A stretch of DNA of 64,000 nucleotides from Powellomyces hirtus (GCA_025526995.1 JAHLKG010000005.1:806001-870000), one strand, 5' to 3'; positions 11,049-20,886 are shown, counted from the stretch's first letter. Notes: a model not told the origin generated them from the letters alone. Numbers and translations are program-made.

Positions 11049-12782
11049 TCATACCGTACCTCGAACTGTAGAGGGGAGTGATGTTTTGTCAGCAAGCATA
11101 ACAGCTCTGACATCACTGTACACGGTTGAGTGATCCAAGGTCGCTTTGTGAGGTGTCATGTGGTCCGTAGCGCCAGAGTCAATGAGGGCTTCATACGGTT
11201 GTTCTTGGCGGACCCAGACATGTAATGCTTCCACAGCATTTGTGCTAACAGCACCATCAGACGACTGCTTCGTCTTGTTCTTCTCCATCTCGGATTTGAA
11301 CCTCTTTAACACTTCGCACTCCTGTGTTCGGTGTTTAGGGTCTCCACAGGCCCAACAACCCAATTTTTGTGATTGTTGACCTTTGTTTGATGGAGTGGAT
11401 TCCTTGTCCTTCTTGCCGTTCGTTGAGTTCTCCCCGTGGTTCTTGCCACCCTTTTGTTTTTTAGAGGCGTCAGTGTGTGCCGCACCTGGTCGTGTATCCG
11501 TTGCGGTCCCGCTAGGTTTCTTAGCCATGTTGGCGGCGATCCTGGATGCAGCGGCCTGTAAACTGCTCAAATCAGTTATGTTTTCTTCATTAGCCTGAAC
11601 CAAGGCCGCAAGGTCTGGTGTTAGAGCGTTGATGAAGTAATCCTGAAGGACGTAATCCGGTGTCTTCGGCAGAGAAAATCCCAGCATGTTAAACTGAGTG
11701 ATGTACTCATCCATGCGGCCTTCGGGACGCAATTCCCGTAATTTCTGCAGCGAATCCCTAGTGTGGTTTCGTGGCACGAACCGCGCCAGAAGGGCGGACC
11801 TAAGACCGGTGTTGGTTCTGCCTGAATCAACGTCTTCAAAGTCATGCCACGTTGTAATTTCGTTCCTTTTACTTGGTGAGAGCGACTGCCACCAAGTGTA
11901 TGCCCATCCTGTGAGTTTCGTAGCCACAAAATCTACGAGAAACTCGGGCGGAACCATTTCGTACTTCACAACCGTCTCAATCTTGTTGATAAACGTTCGA
12001 AGTTTGACCATATTGGCTTCCCCGTTGTAAGATCCAATATCTTTCAGTGTTCCATCCACGAAAGCCTTTGCACCTTGACTGTCGACGATTTTGGTCGTGA
12101 TGCTGTGTATGCTCGATGTCGGTGATGTAGGGCGGCGTTCGATTGGAGAACGTTGGTATTCCTGTTGAGCTCCATCTCCTGATTGTACTCTGTCCACGGT
12201 GCAGCGAAACCGTCGTTGCGAGTGGGTGATGGTGTGTGTATGCACCATTGCGCCGTACGTATCTGAGGGTTGATCGGGATGTTCACATCCTGATCCATGC
12301 GCCACTTCATTTGGAGCATTTCCATTAGTTGGGCTAGAGAATTCTCAAGCCGATCTATCCTATTCATGTCCGCCCCACGCGGGCGGACATGCACAGTGTT
12401 CACTGATTCCCCACTTGGGAATGCCGCTCAAGTACTGTAGTTAATCGTTCTGTGATCATCCGTACTGCTTGATAGGGGATGGGTTTCGACCTTGTCAGTT
12501 TGTCGGTCGATGTTTCGGGTACGCCCTTCCAATGCGTCGTTGCCCTCGTTGGCGACGACACTCAAAAGCGTTGGCTCTGCTAGTGTATCATTACCGGCAG
12601 AGTTCCCTCCATTGCTTGGTGATGTCCATTCACCAGGCACTTGTGCGCTTTTCTTAGCGGCACAATCTACGGCTCGTTGTAGCATATTGGACCCTGGGGT
12701 CCGTCGACCTGCTAGGCGTCTTAACATACTACGAGTGTACTGGGGGCTCGTTTCGTTGCCTACCATCTCAGGGCTCATAACC
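11049..12782 (-). pseudogene. Element A gag and protease
   Basis: Gag begins close to the primer site (ATG near 12778, MSPEMVGNETSP) and reads through a TGA at 12428 and a frame slip near 12300. It then continues as a helical capsid region (TKLTGWAYTWWQSL, then LRELRPEGRMDEYITQFN). The nucleocapsid has a CCHC knuckle (CWACGDPKHRTQEC, about 11340). The aspartic protease signature YEALIDSGATDHMT follows at about 11180, in the same frame, as in copia elements where gag and pol are one frame. It ends at a TGA (11049). Confidence 0.85.
12771..12782 (-). promoter_or_regulatory. Primer binding site, half-tRNA initiator Met
   Basis: Directly inside the 5' LTR, minus-strand GGTTATGAGCCC. Its complement is the anticodon arm of initiator tRNA-Met with the CAT anticodon in the loop. 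Drosophila copia and yeast Ty5 prime from such an internal half-tRNA. Confidence 0.75.
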
Positions 12783-13041
12783 TGTTGGTCTGAGAGTATC
12801 GGTAGATAGTGGAGGAAGCTTTCAGGGTAGTTGACTAGGCAAAACAACGAAGTAACTTAATCTCGCTCGATTGGAGAAAAAGAGAAAAGTCCCATCAATA
12901 CATTAAGTATGGAAGGAAAACTACTTATATCGGAGTTGATCATGTGGTGTGCACGTGATCACGTGACTCATCGTAGTGGCATAGCATACGCCCTGCAATG
13001 GCGCAGTTGTGACTTGATGACAGAGTCTGTACACGCTAACA
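12783..13041 (-). repeat. LTR A, 5' copy
   Basis: 259 bp, ends TGTTGG and GCTAACA, homologous to 6455-6693 with about 20 bp extra. Contains TCACGTGA-type E-boxes (12950-12965) and a TGACTCA box beside them. Confidence 0.88.
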
Positions 13042-13215
13042 GGTTCTGACAAGCTCCGCTTGATGTTCATTCATTTCTCGAAGATAGAACTATTTGTAGA
13101 CCAGGAAAGGAATGTCTGTAACAAGCTGGCTGGTAATCTTTGTGAACAAGATATTGTACTGTGTGATGGTATGACTTCCTTGCCGTAGTCTTTCAAGCTG
13201 AGTGAGTAGGACCTC
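13042..13215 (-). mobile_element. Gag fragment of old element F
   Basis: On the minus strand the frame reads LERLRQGSHTITQYNILFT followed by a Leu-rich stretch. This is the C-terminal part of a retrotransposon gag capsid domain, trapped between the LTRs of elements A and C. Confidence 0.6.
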
Positions 13216-13458
13216 TGTAATAATACTAGGTCCGTTGCCAGAGTCTAGTCTTCTATTCGGGAATTCCCTTTGTCTAATTCTACTGTAAGATCTCTAAGTC
13301 TTGAATGCGCCTTCGTCGGAGCATTCCTACTTTTCTTCTAGGCCGCGGAGCGGCCCTGGTCACGTGATGGCCATCCGTGGCCATCCCTGAGGTCTAGTAC
13401 CCTTCGGGATGCTGACGCTAGCATCCATCTCGCGCGGGACCCTTCCCGACGCGTGTCA
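13216..13458 (-). repeat. LTR C, 3' copy
   Basis: Plus-strand ends TGTAATAATAC and GCGTGTCA. Contains TCACGTGA (about 13360) and an ACGCGT box near the end (about 13449). Confidence 0.88.
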
Positions 13459-13966
13459 CCCCCCTTAGATTCGCGACTATCTCTTAGGCTCAAATCTCTT
13501 CAGCGAGGCAAAGCTTGCCTAAGCCGGGCGGCGGCGGGTAAACAGATGCTGACGTGGTTGTGGGAAGATGAGGCTGGGGAGGCGGCCCTGGCGCGGGTCG
13601 CGTCGCGGTAGTCTCCGACGGGTAGTCTCCGCCCTTTGTGGTGCGCGAAATCGTCGGAAAGTCTATTTCTGTCTTCGCAGGGGCCCTAGATGAATCACGA
13701 GTAGCTTCCTCCATGCGGATTTCGATAAGTAACATCTGCTGCGCTCCGTAGGGGATGAAACACTAACACCTGAATTTCCGAGCGTTCCCAAGCAGGTCGA
13801 GCCTTTAAAAGGTACTGCCCGTTGAATCTCCTCCTCTCGCTCTTCTTTTCTTTGTAGCTCGACGAACTCACACCACACACACACACATACGCACACACAC
13901 ACACCATGGCTGACACCCCCAACATCTCTCCTCCCCCCCCCCCCCCCCAACACCACCACCTCCACC
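13459..13966 (+). promoter_or_regulatory. Putative promoter and 5' UTR of the antisense gene in element C
   Basis: Read on the plus strand: a TTTAAAAGG box near 13805, a pyrimidine-rich initiator-like stretch (13826-13855), a CA microsatellite (13872-13903), an upstream ATG at 13906 (MADTPNIS, then a proline run) and a C tract of about 17. The 13906 ATG is out of frame with the 13967 ATG by one base; a one-base change in the C tract would fuse them. Confidence 0.4.
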
Positions 13967-14661
13967 ATGGGCAAGCGCCGGCCTGCCCAGCAACTTGCGA
14001 AAGGCGCAACCAAGCGGGCCCAGCCCGCCCGGGTGAGTAGGGGTCGGTGCTCGTCCTCGGCTGTGGCAACTCGTCCCATGTTCCCCGTCTTCCCTTGTTG
14101 TCTACAGGACCCCTCGGTCCATGAAAAGTCCACCCCCAAGAGGTCGGCCGACTTGCCCTCTTGCTGGAAGTGCAACCAATTCCGCAAGAGCAAGATGTTC
14201 ACATCAGAATGCCACCATTTGGTGTGCCGGCCCTGCATTGTGGCGGTGGCCGATGACACCGTATGTCCCCCCCCCTTCGCTGAGAGGCGGCCTGATGTCT
14301 TCCTAACGGTGTGGTTCCTTCGTTCCTTTGCTTTCCAGAACGACGGCCCTCAGGGCCAGTTGACGTGCGGCGCCCCCCACTGCGGCCGGGTTCTCTTCTT
14401 TGCGGCCATCCCCGCTGGGTGCCAGTTCGCTGGCTGCAACCATGTCGGAGCGGACCTCCGCATGTTTCCATGCAACCATCTCCACTGCATGGGCCACGTC
14501 CCCGCGTAAGTAGTACTCTTTGGCCTGCTGCTGTCGTACCTGACTAACTCAGCTCTCTCCGCAGCGAGATGAACGTGGCAAATTACACCCCCCTCCGGTG
14601 CGGGTTGGGCGACCGGTGCCATGGCAACCGGTGCCAATTCTCCTTCACCAAGATTGGTTGA
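13967..14661 (+). CDS. Antisense spliced gene for a 160-residue Cys/His-rich (RING-like) protein carried by element C
   Basis: Exons 13967-14032, 14108-14260, 14339-14505 and 14565-14661 are joined by introns of 75, 78 and 59 nt. All have consensus ends (GTGAGT, GTATGT, GTAAGT; CAG) and the last has a TGACTAAC branch site. Summed exons give a continuous 160-residue frame ending in TGA. The N-terminus is basic (MGKRRPAQQLAKGATKRAQ). Exon 2 has CWKC, 13 residues, then CHHLVCRPC, matching the first half of a RING-type zinc site. Exon 3 adds CGAPHC and FPCNHLHC, and exon 4 adds three more Cys, so two or three zinc sites are likely. It runs opposite to gag-pol, so introns survive retrotransposition. 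No homologue is recognised; role in ubiquitin transfer or nucleic-acid binding is only suggested. Confidence 0.68.
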
Positions 14662-14894
14662 TTAGTTCTCCCCCCCCTCCTTCTTGTACATACTTTCACT
14701 TGTTGTCCGTTGCTCCTTCGGGGCCTGGCCTGCGGCCCGTATAATCAAATTCAGTACCACAATCTCATCGCTGTACTTGCCTTCTCATCGCTGTGCTCCC
14801 TTGAGCCTTATAGCATTTCGTATGCGTCCGCTGTGTCCAATGTCACTCGGCTTCCTCCCGGCTATGGTGCTCATGGTAGATGCCCTGCATCACA

Positions 14895-15651
14895 CTTCCC
14901 CGTTGGGAAGACCGCCCAGCGGTTCCCCGGCCATCGTCCAACGATGCCGGTATCTCACCTAATGAGGTCTACTGCCTTGCAGTCTTCGGCTCATCACCCA
15001 GCGATCCCGGCATCTCGCCCAGCGAGGTATGTCGCCCAGCGACCTTTGACCCATCGTCAAACAATGCCGGCATCTCACCTCGTGAGGTCTACTGCCTCGC
15101 AGTCTTCGGCTCATTGCCCAGCGATCCGGGCATCTCGCCCAGCGAGGTATGTCGCCCAGCGACCTTTGGCCCATCGTCAAACGATGCCAGTATCTTGGCC
15201 GAAGCCCTTCTCTTCCCCTTCGCGTGGGTATGTACTACGGCCATGGTCCCCGCGGGTCTCAAGGTACGCTGCCATGCAAATCTGGTGCCGGTCACCTTGC
15301 ATTGGCAGCCGGTTGATGCCCAGCATCACCCTTCTCACCCAGTGAGGTATGCCGCCCAGCGGCCTTCGGCCCATCGTCAAACGATGCCGGTATCTTGGCC
15401 GAAGCCCTTCTCTTCCCCTTCGCGTAGGTATGTACCACGGCCATGGTCCCCGCGGGTCTCGAGGTACGCCGCCATGCAAATCTGGTGCCGGTCACCTTGC
15501 ATCGGCAAGCCGTCGGCTCATCGCCCAGCGATCCCGGCATCTCACCCAGTGAGGTATGCTGCCCAGCAGCCTTCGGCCATCGTCCAACGATGCCGGCATC
15601 TCGCCCAGCAAGGCATGCTGTCCAACAGCCTCCGGCCATCGTCCAATGATG
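14895..15651. repeat. Array of short hairpins with constant CCA loop and variable stems
   Basis: About 25 perfect or near-perfect hairpins with stems of 5-6 bp and mostly a CCA (sometimes CAA or CTC) loop are strung along 750 bp. Examples are CTCGC-CCA-GCGAG, GTCGC-CCA-GCGAC, CATCGT-CAA-ACGATG, TGATGC-CCA-GCATCA and CTCAC-CCA-GTGAG. At equivalent places after a GAGGTATG-type lead the stem changes on both arms together: GTCGC (15031, 15151), GCCGC (15351), GCTGC (15558), GCTGT (15617). Longer direct repeats (about 15186-15310 and 15388-15505) overlie the array. It lies between the end of pol and the antisense gene. Confidence 0.85.
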
Positions 15652-15724
15652 CCGGAATCTCGCACTATAATGTCCTCTACCTCAAGTAGCATCTCTCTTG
15701 TTAATTTACGATACAGCTCACTAT

Positions 15725-17455
15725 CTAGGTTCTCTTACGTCGCCTGGCCGCTAGCCTTTGGCCGCGGTCCTCTCCGGGGTGCTTCCGGAGCCATTCTTCC
15801 AGCACGGTCGTCCCCTTCACGTGTGCATACGGCTCCCACGTGTTCTGGGTGCTGTCGTAACCTGTCCACTTGACTAAGAACTGCTCAGTGTTCCTGTGCC
15901 ATCTGGCATTTAGGATCTTATCCACTTGGTAGGTCTCCTGACCGTCTTCGTCCTTCTCGGGCTTAGGCGGAGCGGTGACCTGTCTGTACGGGGTATCGCC
16001 TGGGTCATGGTAACGTCTCAGAATGCTGACGTGAAAGACTGGGTGCAATCCGGTGAACTCCTTGGGTAGTTCGAGCTCGTAGGTGTCAGGATGCGGCCCC
16101 TTGCCACGTACTGTGAATGGCCCAATCCATTGCTCAGCCAGCTTTTTGTTCCTTGTGGTGACGCCGGTAATCACGATACCCTCACGATGGAGTAAGACCT
16201 TGTCACCCTCTCGGTATGCTTCCGTGTGCTTCTTGCGGTCGTAGTACTTTGCCTGCTGGTCCTGTGCATCTCGGAGCCGTTGCTGCACGATGCAACTCAC
16301 GTCGGCGAATTCCTTAATCCGTCTCTCCACGGCGGTTCGTGCCGATTGCCTTATCATCTCTCCGGGGTTAGGTGCTACCCATTGGTTCGGTACCCGGGGA
16401 ACGCGGCCTAGGTCAATCTCGAAAGGGGATAGTCCCGTCGACGTCTGCGGCATTCGGTTGTAGTTGTACTCGAGTGTGGGGAGTAAACTCTTCCAGTTGG
16501 AGCCGGCATAGTCGAGAAAGGGGCCCATGATTCCCTTGATCGTCTTGATGGCGTTCTCCGCCTTGCCGTCGGTCTGTTGGTGTCGTGCCAACGAGAGTTC
16601 TTGCTTGACGTCGAGTGCCCGCATGAGGTACCGCCAGAATTCTGATAGCCACTTGGGGTCCCGATCGCTCACGATGGTGTGGGGTAACCCCGTGTGGCAA
16701 AATGCCTGTTCCAGAAAGAGTTGAGCCGTCTCCTGAGCTGTAGCGTGTGTGTTAGTAGGTAGGAGTATCACGCGGCATGAAAGGTAGTCGACGATGAGGA
16801 GTACGGCGTCTGCCGTCTTGGTCAGTCTCTCGCCGGTGTGGTGCGGAGGGTTCTTCGTCACGTCGGGCTCTACCCGAGGTTCCCCCCCCTTAGAGTCTGA
16901 CGTGGGGAAGAATATATCCATGCCGATTTGTTGCCAACGGGCGTCGGGGATCGGTAAGCTGCGGAGGAAACCGATTGGCGCGGTTCGCTTGTGACGTTGG
17001 CAGGTAGGGCAGGTGCGGACATATTGGTACACATCACGCTCCATGTGGGGCCAGTAATACAACTCCAGAAGTTTGGCGAGCGTCCGTTGGACACCGGAGT
17101 GACCACCGTTCGCGAGGGAGTCGTGATGAATCTGAAGGAGTGGCCCCCGCAAGCTGTCGGGGACGTACCGACGGTCATGGTACATCAAGAATCGGTGCGG
17201 AGGGGAGTCCACTGTCCGGAATCGGCGTGCATGGCCGGATAGGTTCTCCGGGGGACTGTTGATGGTTAGTAAGATGTTTTGGCCGAAATCATCCGATGCG
17301 AGCGCCTGGGTCCAGTCCGCATCGGTCGGCATGTGCGTCGGGACGGGCTTCTCCGTCTGCACAATGGCGGTGACCACGTTGATCTTGGCCTGGCGGGTTG
17401 CACACTTGGGGGCGTAAGTCGGGTCGCGATGAGGAAGTCGGCGATCGAATTCCAT
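15725..17455 (-). CDS. Element C pol, integrase and chromodomain part
   Basis: Minus-strand open frame of 576 codons, entered from the RT/RNase H frame by a one-base slip near 17440. It has the zinc-binding HHCC region (about 17000-17060, with YVRTCPTCQRHKRTAP). The catalytic core includes IVDYLSCRVILLPT, HTIVSDRDPKWLSEFW and the Glu in QTDGKAENAIKTIKG. The GPF/Y-like module is WIGPFTVRGKGPHPDTYEL. At the C-terminus is a chromodomain (VDKILNARWHRN, QFLVKWTGYDSTQNTWEPYA) and a basic tail. These are the diagnostic features of a fungal chromovirus integrase that targets histone-marked chromatin. Confidence 0.93.
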   Translation of the reverse strand: MEFDRRLPHRDPTYAPKCATRQAKINVVTAIVQTEKPVPTHMPTDADWTQALASDDFGQNILLTINSPPENLSGHARRFRTVDSPPHRFLMYHDRRYVPDSLRGPLLQIHHDSLANGGHSGVQRTLAKLLELYYWPHMERDVYQYVRTCPTCQRHKRTAPIGFLRSLPIPDARWQQIGMDIFFPTSDSKGGEPRVEPDVTKNPPHHTGERLTKTADAVLLIVDYLSCRVILLPTNTHATAQETAQLFLEQAFCHTGLPHTIVSDRDPKWLSEFWRYLMRALDVKQELSLARHQQTDGKAENAIKTIKGIMGPFLDYAGSNWKSLLPTLEYNYNRMPQTSTGLSPFEIDLGRVPRVPNQWVAPNPGEMIRQSARTAVERRIKEFADVSCIVQQRLRDAQDQQAKYYDRKKHTEAYREGDKVLLHREGIVITGVTTRNKKLAEQWIGPFTVRGKGPHPDTYELELPKEFTGLHPVFHVSILRRYHDPGDTPYRQVTAPPKPEKDEDGQETYQVDKILNARWHRNTEQFLVKWTGYDSTQNTWEPYAHVKGTTVLEEWLRKHPGEDRGQRLAARRRKRT

Positions 17456-19662
17456 GTGCCGGGGAGGTATTCCCCTGAGAAATCAAACTGTTGGAGGAAC
17501 TCGACCCAGCCTGCTTGGCGACGTGACAGGTGGGGTTGTTCCTGGAGGTAGATCAGGGACTTGTGGTCAACAAACGCGCGGAATGGGCGGCCGATGAGGT
17601 AATGGCGGTTGGCGCGTATGGACTTGACTAATCCCAGTAGTTCTTGTTCATGCACGGGGTATCGAGTCCCGGCGGGTTGCATCTTGCGGGAGTAGTATGT
17701 CACCGGGCGAAGTTGCGGGAGGTTGGCTAAGCCCTATTTGGTGGTTGGTAGTGGGTGAGGGTAAGGGAAATCCCCTTTGGCCGGCTGCGCCAGCCATCCG
17801 CCGTAGACGTAGCCCGATGCGTCCGTGAACAAGTAGGTGTCGAGCGCCGGGTCGAAGTACGCTAGGGTGGGTGCCAAGGAGCATAATTCCTTTAAGCGAT
17901 TGAACGCTCGATCTTCCTCGTCACCCCACTGCCATGGGCGGTTGCCGGATTGCAGATTCGTTAGGGGTAGGGCAATCTGTGCATACTTGGGGATGTATTC
18001 CTTGACATAGTTGACGAGGCCCATGAAGCTAAGGAGCTCCAGGGAGTTGGTCGGGCAAGGTCGTTCCCGGACCGCGGTCACCTTGGAGGGGGCGATACTT
18101 AGGCCATCCTTGCCAACTCGGTGGCCGCAGAACTCGACTTCGTCAACCGCCCATTGACATTTGCTGGGTTTGACGTGGAGGCGATGTTCCGTCAAGGTCT
18201 TGAGGACCTCGTCGACGTGCTGAATGTGCAAACTCATGTCGGTGCTGAATATGAGGATATTGTTGAGGTATGACATCACGTAGGTGTTGTACTTGTCGCC
18301 CAAGAGCTTGTTGGTTAGTCGCTGGAATGTAGCAGGTGCATTCGTTAAGCCGAAAGGTAGAACATTGTATTCGAAATGTCCAAAACGTGTTCGGAACGCT
18401 GTTTTCTCCCTATCTTCCGGTCGGATCATGATGCAGTGGTACGCGTCGTGGATGTCGATTGCGGTGAATACCCGCATGTTGACAAGCCTGTCGCGCAGCT
18501 CCGAGAGGTTCGGAAGTGGCGTGGCATCCTTGTGAGTCATCTTGTTCAGTGCCCGGTAGTCAATGCAGCAGCGTAGGCCGCCGTCCTTCTTTGGGGCAAA
18601 TAGGACGGGCGCGCCCCACGGACTGCGAGAGTGTGAGATCCAACCCTTGTCCATTAAACGCTGCATCTGCTGGCCGAGCTCGTCCAGTTCGTCAGGGCTC
18701 AAATGCCGGAGTGGCTGCATCACGGGCTTCGAGCCGGGTTTGAGCCGAATGGTGAAATTGTCCTTGCCTTGGTCCGGAGGCATGCCTGACTGCTCGGTGA
18801 ATAGCGTCGTGACGTATTTTTCTAGGGTCAGTCGGAGTGGATGGTCGGCTGCCAGCGTCTCTAGCGGGTCTTCTTGATCTGCCGCCTTGGCTTCAGTATT
18901 GGTGTGGCGTTGTTCCTCCAAGATTGCCCTTTCCTTGGCGTTGACCGTCCGTACAAATTGAGCCTCTGCGACTGGAATCGCATCTACGATGTGTACCTCG
19001 AAGACTCCAGTGATCTCGCCCTTCTTCATCAAGCGTTTCCATTGCTTGGCCATGTAGATTCCCTCTGCATTGAGTGCTGGCTTCGCCGGCTGGAACCTGC
19101 GGGGCCGTACCTCTCGTGGGGAGAGTAGACGGGCGGCGCACGCGGATGGTGCTTCCCAGTGGCAGTTGGTCAATTTGGCTCGAAGGCTGAGGGTCTGGCC
19201 GTCGTGGTAGAACGTCATCGTTGGAAAGCCCCCTTGGTTGAAAAGCCCTCGGACGTCCAGCCCCAATATGAATGGCAAGCCCAGTATGGCATCGACCCTG
19301 ATCGGCGTGACCATGAACGGTACGGTATCCTCCCGGTAGATGATCTTCTCCTCGGTGAACACCGAGAGGTCCCCACAGGTCATCTTTGTTGCCCCGTAGT
19401 TTCCCGCTCTGTCGCCCCACCGGACCTCCAGCGGAGTTGGAGAGGTGTAGGTCCGGAGGCTGTGTTTGGCGGCCCAAGTGTCGCTGATGATCAGGGTGTT
19501 ACATCCGGTATCGATTAGGATGCGGGCAAGGTGCCCTTGTGCCTTCCCGTGGACCACAAATGTCTTCCTGTGAATGCGGGGTCCCGGTCTGTCCGTGGGG
19601 ATCTTGTCTTGCATTCGGGGTTGGGGTACTGAGACGGTGCAAGCGTTCAGCACCCGGGGCAA
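17266..19662 (-). pseudogene. Element C pol, protease, reverse transcriptase and RNase H part
   Basis: The frame overlaps the end of gag by 16 nt in another phase, so pol is probably reached by frameshifting. The protease shows ILIDTGCNTLIISD. The RT shows WGAPVLFAPKKDGGLR, CIDYRALNKMT, FTAIDIHDAYHCI, FGLTNAPATFQRL and YVMSYLNNILIFS, where the family YxDD motif reads Y-L-N-N: both aspartates are replaced. RNase H begins with TYLFTDASGYVYGGW. A TAG at 17734 interrupts it, then the frame resumes with RKMQPAGTRYPVHEQELLGL. The YLNN change alone should abolish polymerase activity, so this copy would need help to move. Confidence 0.9.
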
Positions 19663-20858
19663 AAATCCGAGCTGTTGACTGAGCCCCCGTTGCTGGCCGC
19701 CTCGTCTCCGGACCCTTCGGTGATCTCTACAGGGGCGGCGAACGTCCTATGCTCACCGGTTTTACCTTTACTTGCTGGGCACCCACGGGCGTAATGCCCC
19801 TTGCCCCCGCAGTTGAAACATTCGTTGCGCTCACGGCGTTCGTCGTAGATGGTGCGCTCAAGGCGTGAAATCCCTTGGTAGTTGTCCATACCGCGTGTGG
19901 CACGACCTGAGCCATAGGGGGTGTGGCGTCCCCTTTCTCGTGCTTGATAGTTCCCTCGATGTACCTGAGCCGGCTGGACTGCAGCGTACTGACGTCTCCT
20001 CCTGTCGGGGGTTACCCGCGCGACATCGTCCGCATAGCCTCGAATCCTGTAGCATAGTAGAGCTTCATTCTGTAGCTCGGTGATCGGGATCTCGGCGCCA
20101 TTACTCCTCATGATTGCGGCATAGCAGTGGTCCCGAATGCGCTGGCCGACATGGTTGGTCAAGAATCCTGTCAAGAAATAGTCACGTTCTTGCCTTGGGG
20201 TAAGCCGCTCCTTGTCGTCAAGCGTCGCGATCTGGGCCCAAAGGGTATTGAACTTGGCGATATACTCCGATATGCTATTGGTGAAAACCAACCGCTTCAT
20301 CTTTGCTTCTGCGGTGTTTCGTAAGTTGGCGGGGTAGAAGCGGATGCAGAGGATCCTTGTGAATTCTTCCAATGTCGTGGGCTGGTCGCCGGCATCTCTG
20401 AGCATTTGCCACCATTTGTCAGCGGTTTCCTTGAGGTACCCCGAGATGTGGTCGACGTCCAGGTGGTCCGTCCTGAAGTCGGTTGCCTCAAGGTAGCGCG
20501 TGTGGACCTTCAGGAACTCCCCGACCTTCGACACCATTTCTTCACTGTTCCCTTTTCCGTCGAAGTGTGTCAGCTGCTTGCGAAGGTTCTCGCGGCGTTC
20601 CTTCTCAGCTTGCATTCGTGCGCGGTTTTCTTCCGCCAGGATGATGTCGACGTGCGGTGTTGCAACCGCTGGTTGGACTGGGGTCGGAATCCTTGAGAGA
20701 AGGGCTTCAAAGCGGGCCTCTCCCATTGCGATCTGTTCCTGCAGTAGGCGTTGGGTCTCCGCCAATTGTGCAGCTAACATTGCGACGGGGTTGTCGGTCG
20801 GTGTGTCGGCTTCGGGTTCTCCTACTGCCATTGGGCTGTTCCTGGTGCTACGTGCCAT
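19647..20858 (-). CDS. Element C gag
   Basis: 403 codons from an ATG 25 nt downstream of the primer site. It has an N-terminal coiled region (LAAQLAETQRLLQEQIAMGE), a capsid domain (FTRILCIRFYPANLRNTAEAK, then EYIAKFNTLWAQIATLDDKE), an Arg-rich stretch and one CCHC knuckle (CFNCGGKGHYARGC). It ends 16 nt inside the pol frame. Intact, so it could form particles. Confidence 0.92.
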   Translation of the reverse strand: MARSTRNSPMAVGEPEADTPTDNPVAMLAAQLAETQRLLQEQIAMGEARFEALLSRIPTPVQPAVATPHVDIILAEENRARMQAEKERRENLRKQLTHFDGKGNSEEMVSKVGEFLKVHTRYLEATDFRTDHLDVDHISGYLKETADKWWQMLRDAGDQPTTLEEFTRILCIRFYPANLRNTAEAKMKRLVFTNSISEYIAKFNTLWAQIATLDDKERLTPRQERDYFLTGFLTNHVGQRIRDHCYAAIMRSNGAEIPITELQNEALLCYRIRGYADDVARVTPDRRRRQYAAVQPAQVHRGNYQARERGRHTPYGSGRATRGMDNYQGISRLERTIYDERRERNECFNCGGKGHYARGCPASKGKTGEHRTFAAPVEITEGSGDEAASNGGSVNSSDFCPGC

Positions 20859-20886
20859 TGTTGTCGTCTACGGGGTGGTGCTACCA

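Larger units (their letters stand above)
6455..13041 (-). mobile_element. Element A: Ty1/copia LTR retrotransposon with chromodomain
   Basis: Flanked by direct LTRs 6455-6693 (239 bp) and 12783-13041 (259 bp), both beginning TGTTGGTCTGAG and ending GCTAACA on the plus strand. Coding order on the minus strand is gag, protease, integrase, chromodomain, RT, RNase H, which is copia order. The primer site lies next to the 5' LTR and a purine tract (GAGTGGGGG) precedes the 3' LTR. LTRs differ by many substitutions and indels, and pol carries in-frame TGA codons and frameshifts, so the copy is old and dead. A solo LTR of another family sits inside (9306-9702). No clear target-site duplication. Confidence 0.88.

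Noticed and set aside
14895..15651. CRISPR-like array
   Set aside because: Units are palindromes of varying sequence with no constant repeat and unique spacers, and the genome is eukaryotic.
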